Of a stretch of DNA of 64,000 nt, positions 20,701-34,000 are shown in pieces. The position numbers were made by a program, and so were the translations under genes. Numbering within the stretch: the first letter of the stretch is position 1; the number at the start of each line of letters is the position of its first letter. The stretch is from contig VXAU01004437.1 of the NCBI GenBank assembly GCA_013399695.1, forward strand, positions 209,790 to 273,789, given 5' to 3'. This DNA is from Formicarius rufipectus (lineage: Eukaryota; Chordata; Aves; Passeriformes; Formicariidae). The notes below the pieces were generated by a model. It was given only the letters and a program-made list of their open reading frames with translations, had not been told where the DNA came from and ran no database searches.

Positions 20701-23700
20701 GGGATGTAAAAGTATCAAAGAGAAAAAAAATATTAAATTGGATAAGAAACTTAATATTAAAATAAAACATTAAACATAATATCATGTTTGTGGCATACTG
20801 AAAAGTTCCAAGAAAGTAAAATTAAGAGAGTATTAAAAAGCTACCAGAGAGGTAATCGAAGTCATTCCACCTATATTTTAAAATGAGACTTGACAAACAT
20901 CAATAAATATGTGAAAATAAATTGGCAATAAAGAATGTAATTTATTTACTGTACTCAAATTATAAAGTCAGAAGTGTTAAACCAGCTCAATCAGGACTAG
21001 AATTGCATGCCTGGGACATAAATTGTTCCCATCTGTTCATTACCATCACTGTCTGCATCCTCCAGCATGAGCACTTTATAAACAGACAGGAGTTTAAATC
21101 CCCTTTGACAGCCCTGGAGGTCCCATTTGCAGCTTGCAGTGCCATTGCTACACTCAAGGCAGATGTGCCAGATCTTTTTTGCCTTTTGCAGTGGCAATGC
21201 CAGGGACATCAGCCACAGCAACCCTCTGCTTATTGTCCTCCCTTTCTAGTTATCACAATCTGCATCTTTTATACCAGAGAATTACCTGTCAGCCCAAAAC
21301 TCTCAGGAAATAGTCTTCCTTCTCAAGCAAAGTCCAGGATTCCACTGGTGCTGCAAATCCCAGGGGACTCAGGCCAACTCACCTCATTGAAGGATACACT
21401 GGCATCTGGTAAAGCCTTTAGTGATGGACAGGACAGAGGTACACATTAGGTTATAAAATCAAAAGCAATATGTTGCCAAGTGCATTATTATAATTTACCT
21501 TACAGTCTAGGCTGATGCACCATTTCTTTCCAGAGAATTGTATAAGATTATTCCACATTGCACATGCCAAATGTTATGCTCAAGGTATCAATGCCTGGCT
21601 GTTGCCTGACATGCCTAAGCTCTGATTCCCACAGAAACCTCTGTCTTCTGCCTATGGTATGTAAACACTGAGTAAGGACCACTGTGCATCAGAGAGTTAC
21701 CTGGATCCCATTCCATGCAAACACAAGCTCCTCGTGGCTCCTTGGCACCTCTGCTCCTGCTTGTTTCATTTTATAAGCTAAAGGCCAATCCACCCTAACC
21801 TTATTTTTGGTGCTCTCTCTTCCTGTCACCTTATTTAAAGCTGTGAGTTAGTGAGTTTGTGATAATAAACATGCCAGTAAGCACTGACAGCTCAGCTCTC
21901 ATTTAAGGCATTCAGGATTTTAAATTTCAGAGACTAATTACCCATTAATGATCTCCCCATCTGGAAGACTGAACTGCAGCCCTGTATAGGCTCCTTTCCA
22001 CGTAGCATTACATACACTGTGAAAACACACGTCAGAAAAGTCTGGGAGGTGAAAATGATACCAATTACACCAACTACATTGAACAATGGCAATAGCTCAT
22101 CCTCAGCATCAGACACCTAAATATATGAAAGATTTCTGTGTGATACAGATTTTTGGGGGATTTATCAGCCTATTGTTTTGAAGGAAAACTCTCCCACACC
22201 TACCAGGTATTTACTGAAATTCTCTCCAGGTAGTTACTGAAATTGTAATACTTTTTTAACAATATCACTGTCTGTCTCCATGAGGTGTGTGTGTAATATC
22301 AAGTTCATAGCATTCATACAGTAATAGGATTTGGACAAATGCAAACTCCTCTCTTCTCTACATACCACTGCCTTGACTAATTAACACAGGAAAACCTGAG
22401 CTGCACCTTAAGATCTCTTATTGTGAGAAAAGCTTACAACTGTATCCAGCCTCTACTGCTTAGGCCTTTTCTGACCTGAAAACACAGCAAGATATATTAA
22501 CAGGGAAAGCTGGAAACAATGAATAGTTTTGTCTCTGCTATATAAGAACTCAGAAATAATTCTCTAGCACACAGGACAGGATTTCAGAAGAATTCTGCAC
22601 AAAAGAAATTCAAATGAAAAGGAAAGTCCCTTAGCAGACTCGATTTTTAAAATTGTAATTCCTGAGAAATGAAGGAGGGCATAAACAAGTTGTCTGTCAG
22701 TATTTGTGTATGTTTGAAAGGAATATTCCTGCAAGCTTCTGGTCATGGAAGTAAGTCATTAAGTAGCAGCAGCAACACTGCAAACACTGCTATCCTACTA
22801 TTCAGATTCACCAGGAGGAACACTCAGAGTTAAAATGGAATATGAGGGAGAAAACTACATCACCATCACCACACACACACACAAACCCAAAAAAAAAAAC
22901 CTCACAAATTTTTGAAATTCTTGAAATTTCTAAAGAAAATTAGGCTTGTTTTATATATGAGTCTTTATATCTGAAAGTTCTCTTGAGGTCAGTTTAGTGC
23001 CTACAGAAGAAATGAAACTCATGGTGTTCCAGGCAGCAGCTGCCTTGAAACAATAGTAACAGCCAAGGTACAGCGTGAACTGGACCACTCTGTGTTTCAT
23101 TAACCTCAGATGAGAAGTTTGTGTTTTTTTTCAAACTTGGTTTTGGAACCATTTAAATGATAACATTCCAAAGCTAGACGGCCTTTAGACCGACTCAGGG
23201 GGTCAAGGCTCCTTAGAAAGTAAAACTTCTGTAATGAAGCTTTTATTTCTCACCACCCTTTGCCACCTGCAATGGGGCTTTCTACCTCCAAGTAAAGGCT
23301 TTCCTCTTACTCCACTGAGGCTGTAAGGATCCAGCAAGCTGACACCCTCAGTCACATGCATGTCTTCCCTAAACAGTTTTGCATCCCCTGAGAACCTCGG
23401 TTGGAAATTAACTGGGATATAGCTGCACATCTGTTCTGGAGCTACCAAATGGTCTCTTCTAGAAGGGAACTCAGGCATTGCAATACCTTCTAAAGAGGTA
23501 TTTCACCTTCTATAGAGATACACTTTTTGTCCTGCAACTTCAGTCTGCTGTGATTTAAGAAGTCTATATCCATTTCTCCCTGGACCAAGCCAGAGAGGGG
23601 CAATTACCAAGCAATTTTCTACATTCTCAGAGAAAGTCCTAAACAATGAAAGTTCTAAGTCCCAACCTGCATAACTGGGAACACGTTATGCCTGATTAAG

Positions 23701-26700
23701 AATGGAAAAGACTAACAACAATTCTGTAAAAAAAGAAGCAGCAGTAGCCAAGAACTTGTTGCTGGATATATCCAGTTTGTATCACGTGACCAGACTTACA
23801 TAAAACTAAAAAGTGATTTGGCATGTCAAATCCTACCCTGGGTATTCTCAGGGTGTTCCTCTCTCCACAGCCACAGGGTGAATTACCTTCTGGTGCTGTG
23901 AGGCTTGCATGGATGAGAAGAGTGCAGGGAGGAGTCAGCTGCTAAAGCTCAGCTTGTGATGGAAAGGTTACAGAAACAGCCCACTGTTCATTTGAGATGA
24001 AATGACCAAAAAAAGAAACTTAAACTGCCAATAATACTTTTTAAAAAATGTAATGCTTATGTGTTCAGAAGCTATGCATGTTAACATAATGTTTGTTACA
24101 CAAATACAAAGCCAGCATCATATCCTAAATCATTCATACCCTCAGCTAATTTATTGTGTATGGATTCAGCTTTGGTCAGCACACCCCCTTATGCCCACTA
24201 GTTAAAATCAGTGTGCCAGGTAATATATTTTCCTCCCAAATGAGTAATTGGCTGTTAAATAAAATTTAATAAATTATAATCAGATCTTGAACAATATGCT
24301 TAAACACAAATGTTTCATTGTGTATCAAAATAAGTTTCAATTATTTAAAGTTGGAAGTTGGAGTTTATTCCAGTTCCAGGTACTTTTAGGATACAGATAA
24401 AACTGTTAATAATGACTCGTAAAATAATGAGGGACTTGGCAATTAAGTAGCTGATTAAATTAAAATACAAAGAAAATAATGTAAACAGAAAAAACCCGAG
24501 ACATAGCCTGCTCATGCAGAGAGATGTGCTTTTTACAAAGTATTGCCATTTTTCAATAAGACACTGAAGTCTTTTTTGTTATTTCTTTGAAAGTAACTGC
24601 TTGTCTCCTGATTATGGTTAAAAATTCAAATAAACCAAAAAGATTGTCAGGCATCATTACAAAAGACATTGGGTACAAAATCCTAGATAAATACATATCA
24701 AAATACTACCTAAATACATGTGTGCAGTGTTTGTGTTCCATAGACAACTTCAAGATGGTTTCATGGTCACATTACCTGAAAAAATCAAGTGTTTTTCTCA
24801 GTGTTTGCAGCATCTGTACCCAGGCACCAATACCCAGACAACAAGGACATATTCAGTTTAATTTTTGCATCATAATTACATTTGTGTGTTTCACACAAAA
24901 GAGATTACAATAGCTAATTGATTACAAACAGTTTTATATCTAGTGGATTGATGGACTGATGCATACCAGAGTACAGTTGGCACAAATGTTTCTAATATTC
25001 AGCCTCACTTTTGCAGCCCAATGCCTTGAGTGAGGAAAGTCTTTCACTTTCTAGGCTCAAGAATCGAAATTCAACTCCTGGGTACCCTTTACTGAGTTAA
25101 AATTTTAGAGACAAAGACTGTGAAAGCCATCTGCTCAACTCTCTAGGACTCAGAAAATAAACCTACTACTCATTCGTTTAATATTGGACTTCACCAACTC
25201 AAATATCTATATGCTATTGCTGTATGAAAAACTTTACACCACTGCTAATACTCTTGCCATTTGTGGTTTGTGCTGCCCACAGTGCTTCATACTTGAAACA
25301 TCAGACCAGAGCCAGCCCAAACTCTCAAGCACAATGGATATCATCTGAGCACCTCCTGTAAAAGACAGCAAGAACTGTTCAAATAAGGGTCATAACAGTG
25401 TCAGTTTGGGCTTCAGTCTTGAAAGGTCTGATGTCACCTACTTAAACAATAAAGATCAATGTCCACTCATTTTTAAGCACATGCTTAGGTGGTTTGCCAA
25501 ATCAAGGTCAGCATGCTCAAAACTGGAAAGGACCTAAAACTCGGCTTTACATTTGAAGGAATTCCTTCAAGAACACTTTTCTAACTTCCCAGCCTAATCC
25601 TAGAAATGGCGGTTGTACCAGACAAGGCATATCATACAGGATTTATGATGATCACCTTGGAACAACTTGCACTCCGTGTTTCTTGGTTCTGCTCTGGGGA
25701 AGCCTTGTTCCCACCACAGGCTTGTGTCCAAAAGACTTTTTGCTGAGCCATCAGCCAGCCAGCACTGTCTACATGGACACACAGTGTGGGCAGCAGACTA
25801 CTGACTGCAAAGTGTCTGGTGAAGGTGTCCTATTTCTCTGCTACACTCTCAAGCAGATGAACCGGAACAATTGAAAACAAAGTCAATGTATCTATCGAAA
25901 TGCTAAATTTAAAACTTGGAAATGTTCCTATCTGCTTCTTCCCATTTCAAAGCACAGTGAGTTAACTAGGTCTGACTCTTTGGCAGTGGCCCATTTAAAT
26001 GGCACAGATTTGCCTACCTAACAAAGCCCTTTTGTTTCCTACAGCTGTGAAACTTTGGTGCTATGCAACTCTTCCTGTTTCCCAGGTTACCTTGGCACAA
26101 AATTGTGACTAAATGCAAAAGATTTTTAACTCTAGATTTAGAGGAATATAACCACAAGGAAGAATGATGACTTCCAGTAAGTGTTCCACAGGAGCAAGTA
26201 CAATGCTCAAAATCAGATTCAAATGTCTGCAAAGATTCTGGAAGATTTGTGGCTTAATAGGGAACTGCATTCTCTGTTCTGTTCTTAGAAATTGCATCAT
26301 GTTTGTCTTTTCCTCCATTCCTCTTCTTCACATTATACCTGTTCAACTCTATCAACCAATGCAAAGGGAAATGGGCTATGACATATCTTTTCAAAAGAAT
26401 TAGTTGCAAGGACCTTTTGTATTTGAAGAAACTTTAAATTCTGGAGATGATTTCCTGCTCTGTGGGAAGAAATTGATCTTTTGTCTCTGATTGTACAAGG
26501 ATAAGAAGACATTCCAAGCACATACAAGTGTTGTTAATAAGACACCTTAAAGTAAACAAATTAGAACTAACAAACTATTGTGGCAAAATGGCATTCCCAT
26601 TTTTCTCTGGCTGGAGAACATCCAGGTGAATTAAGTGCAAGTAAGTCTGTGTCATATAGCATGTGCAAGTAGTAAATACTTGCAGGTACAGGAGCATTGG

Positions 26701-27334
26701 TCTGTGGCGAAGTTCCAGAAGCTCCCTCCATGCCTTATGGAATAATAACCAGGAGTTGCAATAAAAGAGCTCAAGAAGTTGTAGCATGGACACCTGCAGA
26801 CAGATTTAAGAGCCCTCTGCACTGGGGCTGAATATGAGACAGTTCCAAATTAGATGCTAAACATGGATGCACTAAATCAGATGCACCTTGTGTATCAGCA
26901 TATCAGCAGTTTTCCTTATGTCGGCTTTTTTGGTTTTCCTTAGACACTTAAGGTTTTCTCCTGAGATATTTAAGACATCCCCTAGCAGCATCTCACTGTC
27001 AGTGAACCCCAAATGACCACTACATTCATTGTAGCACCACATCTAAGAAAAAGAAAAATCAGACAAAGACCAGGAAGAGCACATGCATGTTAATAGTATG
27101 TGCTATTTAAAGAGTAATTTGAGAAGATGTGAAAAAGTTTAGGACTTAGAAGACAATAATATGACAGGCAAAATACAAGGATGATTCTATTATGCTTTAT
27201 GTGTGACTATTCTCTTCTAGAGTAAATGCAAATAAAGTACCAAGTCCTGAGAGCCTTTCCTTGTCCATGTTCTATGCAGACCTTAAAACAACACCATTAC
27301 ACAGCATTTTTTAAAAATTTCATTTTTTTTATTG
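14712..27334. other. SLCO1B - SLCO1A2 intergenic region
   Basis: About 12.6 kb with no supported gene. I searched for SLCO exon signatures (GAWW, DGSFEIG, Kazal cysteines) and found none. It holds a GC-rich block (about 17100-18120), a (CA)n tract near 22870-22883 and short homopolymers. In chicken, an endogenous retrovirus upstream of SLCO1B3 causes blue eggshell; no retroviral coding sequence was recognised here. Confidence 0.6.
17100..18120. other. Unexplained GC-rich block
   Basis: About 1 kb distinctly richer in G+C than the AT-rich surroundings, with overlapping long reading frames on both strands (plus 16986-17723, minus 17141-17620). The translated proteins match no family I know and the frames shadow each other, so no gene is called. 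It could be an old transposon, an LTR or a regulatory island. Confidence 0.4.
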
Positions 27335-27340
27335 TTTATT
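27335..27340 (-). terminator. SLCO1A2: Candidate SLCO1A2 polyadenylation signal
   Basis: AATAAA on the minus strand, about 550 nt after the stop codon. A second AATAAA lies at 27328-27333. This would give a 3' UTR of around 570 nt. Confidence 0.5.
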
Positions 27341-27890
27341 ATTATCACAACACCCAGTCCGTGTCATAAAACATGTTCACAACATATTGGCCATCTATAT
27401 TATGCAGAATAACAAACAGTCCCTGCCTGAATGGACTAAAAGCATCATTAAATAAATTTATGGACAAGTGGGGCCTGAAGAAGCTACAAATCCTGTCTAA
27501 CAGTCAATGAGAGAGGCTTTGACAGAAGCTGCTAGAGAATTCCAGGATGAAAACTGGCATCACTTCCAGTCAGTTGCAAAATTCTCACTATCTTCAGTGA
27601 AATCAGGACTGAACACACATGTTTCTGCTTCACAGCCCTTTGTCCAGACAACTCAGACCTGGTCTTTCATAAGTTTTCTTATTTCTATTCCTTGTTCTTT
27701 TGCACCAAACACATTTTTCCTGCGCCTTGTGTTTACAAGCTGATACTTTTATAATATAATTAGGATGCAACTATGTGCAATTCTATTAATCTCTGTTCAA
27801 GTGTTCATTAGTTAAAGTAAAAAAAATCACTAGGATATATTCAATATTTACACTGCAATGGTTTTTCCCAGCATATCCTGCTTGGAAATG

Positions 27891-28050
27891 CTATTTCACT
27901 GCTTCTTGGTCTTTATCCTGCATTTCTACTGGTGCATTTAATAAGACTGGCTTTTCAGATTTCTGTTTCTTCTTTAAAAGAAGGAGAATTAGTGAGCTGG
28001 GGATATAGGACACTCCACGTAATACTGCTGGCAGGCCAAGATAGAGCCAC
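27891..28050 (-). CDS. SLCO1A2: SLCO1A2 coding exon 14 (helix 12, C-terminus)
   Basis: 160 nt from acceptor TTTCAG to stop TAG (27893-27891). It encodes helix 12 ([19 protein letters not shown]) and a short charged cytoplasmic tail ending in QEAVK. Confidence 0.94.
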
Positions 28051-31000
28051 CTGAAATAAATTAAGAGCTTCATTAATTATAAGCATTTGTTTAAAAAAAT
28101 AAAAATAAAAAAAGCTATTCAGCAAACACTGTTTTGCAAAAATTACACAGCCACTCTAAAGCTTGTGCCCTGGTCCTTTAGGATCTCACAGAAAATGAGT
28201 CAAAATGAGAATGGAGAATATGTCATTGTCAGCAAAATTGCTATTTGCATCACCCAGTTTTGGGCAAACAATTCAGCCAGTGAAGTTGGCTACCTGGTAC
28301 TGTTACGGCTTCTCCACAGGGAAAAGAGAGAGCCCTGAAAGGGCATTTCAATCCACCTGAGTCAAACTTGAAGGTATTTGTAAGATAGAAATATTATTCC
28401 AAATCAACCTCAACACGGTATTAAAAGAAATCAGTCCAAAGCCATTAGTTCAGCAAGATTTTTCTTCAAAATTCTCACAGTGCTCCTTGAAGAACTACAA
28501 AAGCATGAAGTGTAGCATTCTGGACCAATTTCCAACCTGAGTAATTGTATTTTCTCTAGAAAGTTCTGCTTTATTTTAATTCAAGTGTTATTTCAACCAC
28601 TTTCTCAATGACATGCAATATAATTTTTCAAAGACATTGGATAGTCAGCCATTAATATTTTTTTCCCACAGAAGCTTGCTGCTTTTAATTTTTTTAACCA
28701 GAATTCAGTGTTTTTAAGGCCTGTTCTCATGAAAGGCCATTAGTGAATGCAGTTATGGCCCCAGAACATTTCTGTTCTTTGATCCAACATCTGTATCAAA
28801 GGTTACACTTGACAAATAAAGCCAATGCCATAGAAAAGTGTTGTGTCACATCTCACAGGAGCAGTTTGTCTACTGGGAAAAGATAAAGTGCATGAAATTA
28901 TATCTCTATGCATGTAATGATCCATTGAGAAGGACAAATTCAAATAAAGTAAGAAATATACCTGTACGTGACAATATCGTACATCCTACATGCTCCTTCT
29001 CCACCACAAGTCATAGTACCCCACTTCAAGCAAGTGGTATCTATCAAAGCTCCAAAATAAATGGGAGATGGAATTCCAGCTACAAAGAATATTAGCAACA
29101 TTTTTGTGAATAGCATTTCTTCTGGTTAGCAGGAACAATACAGAACCTATGCTGTTTCTCACCCACTCCACCTGTCCTGTCCTCTTGCAGCATGAACCAT
29201 ATCCTCTGTACATTTTATGTTCTCTCTTCTTCCTTATTCACTTACCCTCAGCCAAAGATTTGCTTTCCTGCTGCCTGTTTACCAATGTACACATGCTACA
29301 ATATGGACTGTGATTTCTATTCAGAACTCAGTGTTTTCTCTCATCAGTGAGAGGGAATGTTCTGTTAAGTAAAGGTATAACAAGAGGGAAGGAATGCAAA
29401 ATGGCTTCCAGATAAGCATCAGATGTCATCAGCTGTCCTGGCTTCTGCTGGGATATAGTTAATTTTCTTCCTGGTAGCTGGTACAGTGCTGTGTTTTGGA
29501 TTTAATATGAGAACAGTGTTGATAACACACTGATGTTTAAGTTGTTGCTAAGTAATGCTTACGCTAAATCAAGGAGTTTTCAGTGTCTCATGCTCTGCTA
29601 GTGGGGAGCTGTACAAGATGCTGGGAGGGAGCATGCCCAGGACAGCTAACCCAAGCTCAAATCATGCTCCGTACATAAACAGCAGAGAATTGGCTGGGAG
29701 AGGCCAGTGACTGCCCAGAGATGGGATGGGCATTGATCAGCAGCTGGCAAGCCATTGCATTGTGCATCACTTTTCTTCTGTTTTGTTCCTCCTATTATTA
29801 TTGTTGTTATTATTATTTTATCATACTCATAATTTACTTTATTTCCATTATTAACTGTTCTTATCTCAACCTGCATGTTCTACCTTTTTTTCAAACTCCC
29901 CTTCCTATCCCACTTCAGGGGCAGAGTGAGTAAGTGGTTGCATAGTACTTAGTTGATAACTGGAATTAAACCACAACATCAGCCTACTGCTCATTATAAG
30001 AATAATGCAAACTGCAAGCTGTTCTAATTTGCCATGCTGCCTAGATCTGCAAAAAAAAAATCCTGAATTCATCCTGATCAAAGGTACTCCACAGTAGTAG
30101 GCTCCTGTGCCATGTCCATTGCCCAAATGAGACATTTTTCTAACTCTAGACTGGACCTAGCTGTACTTATGTTATGTGTTAGACATTTTCTTACCAAATA
30201 CTCTTGAAGCTAGTCCATGGATACCCACTCCAAATGACTTTTCTTCAGGCTTTAGAGACCTGGGTGATAATTACATTGTACATTTATTAGTACAGGTGAC
30301 ATTAACTCTGGGGTTTTTTTTTAATCAAATTCTTTGCCACTTTAGGTCCAAACCATTTAATTACAGCAGTGGCTGAAAGAGTTCATTATCCTCATTAGGT
30401 GATGTTACTGAAAAGTTCCTTAACTAGGACTGCCAAATCACAAAAGGAAAAACCATTGTCATGGGGTTTATCATACACCTGAACTAAGGCAAACACAAAG
30501 TATGAGGTAGTTATACTTATTCAACATCATGTTGATGTGATCAATAAACACATGGGTATCACACCTCTCAGTGGTTCAGAGCCTGGACTTGGTGGTCCTG
30601 CATTAATACAGGATACAGCTGAGAGCCAGAAGCAACATCACATTATAAAGCTGATACGACACTAAACCTTAACAGCACAAAATGACGTAAGATTTTTCTG
30701 CTCTTCCTCCTTCCATACACAAACCAACCAACTTTTAATTCCTGAGAGTCTTTGACTTTGTAAGAAAAAGTCCAGTAGATTTCTTAAGACAGGATGTTTT
30801 ACTATACCTTATTAAGACCATGTATCCAGGCATGGCTGCTAAGGAAAAAATGAAGCTGCAGACTAATGACAATATTAAAAAATAATGAAGCATCTTGTCA
30901 CAGCTTTCGTCTCCATCACATTGGCCCAGAATTGCAGAGATATTTTGAGATGTAAACCCTGAGGCTGCAACACAGGTGCAGTTTTCAAACACCTGTCAAA

Positions 31001-34000
31001 AGAGTATTTTAATCACAGAGATTGTCCAAACTCATGCACTGAAGCTGAAACTCACACCATTGGCACCCAACTCAAAGTCTCCTGCACCTGAGCTTGGTAC
31101 ACACGTGCTGCACTGCACTGTGGCCTCTCCCCCATCCCAGCTGGCCAGGCACTACTCCAGCCATCCCTGGATGTGGAGTATGGGGTTAGGGAGCGAGAGG
31201 GAGCTCTCATGCAGCTGGGACTACACTCCCTCAAGCTGGCTGTGATCAAGACCAAGAGAGCCCTTGCATTCCCCAACACAGCCTGTCTGTGGGGTCCTTC
31301 CAGAGACAACAGACCTGACACTCTTTTTCATGATCTGGAATGTGGTCTTTCATATGTCAGAAGAGAAGAAACCAGAGATTTGACTGAGGTTGGGTTGCAA
31401 TATGCTCACTCAAACACTTGCTTCTCTTAAATTATTGCCAGAATTAGGGCTCTCAAACATCAGCCAAGGTAACCATGGGCATCAGTGTCTGGTCCTTACT
31501 ATCATCTAATACTCTTTTAATATGCTTGTAAAGTACAGAAGCTTTCTAAAATCTCTATGGTCTGGATTTTTATTGAACTTACTATTTTTTATTGTTTTCA
31601 ACCTAATTAGAACTTACAGGGGTTTTTATGGAATATGTGCTATTTAAGAGAATAAAAGTTCCATAATACTTGCTTAAATCTAGAGGGTAAAAAAGAGTAA
31701 GTCCATCCTGTAGACTTTCATTTTGGTTGAAATGTGTCAGATTTTTAACTAGCAATGCCCTCAGATTAATTTCTCACTCCATTTGGAGCATTTAAGATTC
31801 CTTAAATTTCTCAGAAGAGGAGTCTTCTTCATTATATTTTCTAGTTCAAACTTACACTGATTTTCATATTCAGTCTGGAATTTCTGGTGCTACTCAATGA
31901 ATTTATCTGAATCTGTCACCTTATATATTCAATAAATGTATAGATATTTCCACCTTATATTGATACAGCTATTTCTCCCTTACAATATTTCATAGTTACA
32001 GGACAACAAAATGCATGCTTTACCACACTTTTTCCAGTTCCTCTTGAGGATTTACACCCAGCAAGACACGGTGACACATAAGTGATTCTATTGTTCCCAC
32101 AAACAGGGTCCCATATTTTGAGAGGGCAATCGCAATCCCTGTTGCAGCCAGCAAGTAGAGTATTTTCTGCATATGAAACTTGCTCTATTCTGAAATACAT
32201 TTAGAAAATCAATGAATATTTCAGTAATGAAATATCTACAGTAATCCTTTGCAATGCCTAAGTTTCTATTCTAGCTCAAATGTTGATTCAGGACACAGTT
32301 CTACATGTTCCTATCCTGGAGTCATGCCTTTCTACCTTTCTATACGATATTTTATGATATTACAATACATCAATATTATCAATGAGGTATGCATACCCTA
32401 CAGCATTCTTCTCAGCTATGGAATGCATGTTCTTGATTGTCTATGTGTTGCATGTATACTTACATGTCCATTTTACAGACACACAACGCTTCCCAATGAC
32501 TAATGACAGGATTCAAACCCAGAAACTGCAGATAAAATACTCTCTCATAACTTGGCAACAATCAAATTCCAGTATGCCAGCACAAGATTTAGAAGGGGGC
32601 TTGTCCCTCTGTTATTCTGAAATTGCACTCATGTATGCCTAATTTAATCAACAATTTTTTATTTTCGCCTGCAGTTACATGACCTTAGTAATTATATTAG
32701 TAAAATAATTAATGTGGCCATGCACTCACATGAGTCTTGAATGTGGATATATTTTTTAATACACTTTCATTGCTTGAAAAAGTGATAACAGAAGATAGAC
32801 CTACTGGCTCATGCAAGTAAAAAGCCTTGAGAATTTAGGTCATGAAACTAAAATGTTGCAAAGCTATGGAGCCCCTGACTGACTCTTGACAAGAATAACC
32901 ATCCCAGTGTCTTAAGACTGAAGTCCTCTTGTGTCTTAAAGAACATACCCTTCATAGGAAACTGTTAGACCAGCAACTGGTGAAGTATCACAGACAGTCC
33001 AATAGGCAGCAAAGTAGAGAAGGTATTCCAGTAAAGATACCCAAAATGCTATGTTCGCAGCCTGATAGATATTTATCTTGAATTTCTTCATGAATAAGCC
33101 TCCAGAAAAATACCCAACGCATAGAACTGGTAAGTTGTAAACACCTATTTAAACAAGTGAAACTTCCATGTTAAAATAAAGGAGACCATTACAGCTACTC
33201 TAAGGTAGCTACTGCAGTAATACTAAAACTAGTAAAAGGCAAGATTGTGTTTGGCAAAGATTCATACAGTGGCTGTGACTGAATAATTTAACAACTACCA
33301 GAAATGAGTCACTACTAATTTCCCCACAAAACCTCTGCCAAAGTCGAAGTGAGAACTGCTTGGGAAGTGAGGTGGAGGGTAGGATTGGAAAGATTGATTA
33401 GAAACTTGCAACCTAGAGTTGCAATCTAGATGCAACTCAAAGAAAAAAAATTGGTTTCAATCCAGCCTTCCCAGCTGACAGGGGAACTCAACAGGAAGAT
33501 GAGCTACTGGAGTACATGTCAATACACAATGAACACCACAGAAAGGAGGGACAGACTTTCAGTTTTGAAATGAGATTACTGACTGTGCTCTCACATTTCT
33601 TTGCTGATTGATACTTTAATGAAGCAAATTCTGACTGAAGCACATTTTGGAATTGGTTTTACAGAAACATCACATGTTTTGGTTTCATAACAGCTGAACT
33701 TTCTGGGCCAATTCAAAAGATTGGAAGTAGATGATAAAGTTTTGCCCAGAAAATTTGGAGAAGCTCAGCAGAAAATGAACAAATACTTAGAAATGCTTTG
33801 TGATGTGGTACATCTCACTTGTAGAAGAATTTAACCCTAGTATGCACATGTAGACCAGTAGATATGAAAATATATATATATGTGTGTGTATATATATATG
33901 TATAAGAAAAAATACATATAATTTGCATAGAGACATCACTACTTGGTAGAACAGAGGAAACCAAAATGCAAACATACCAATTAAAAAGATGGCATCTGAT

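Noticed and set aside
20922..21449. 175-codon plus-strand reading frame.
   Set aside because: No family resemblance and no conserved motif; a chance open frame in intergenic DNA.
22020..22100. Minus-strand frame reading NVVGVIGIIFTS, reminiscent of SLCO exon 6 (helix 5), possibly a third decayed SLCO gene.
   Set aside because: The similarity covers about a dozen hydrophobic residues, the spacing is wrong by a codon, and no neighbouring exon (DGSFEIG, GAWW, Kazal cysteines) is found within several kilobases.
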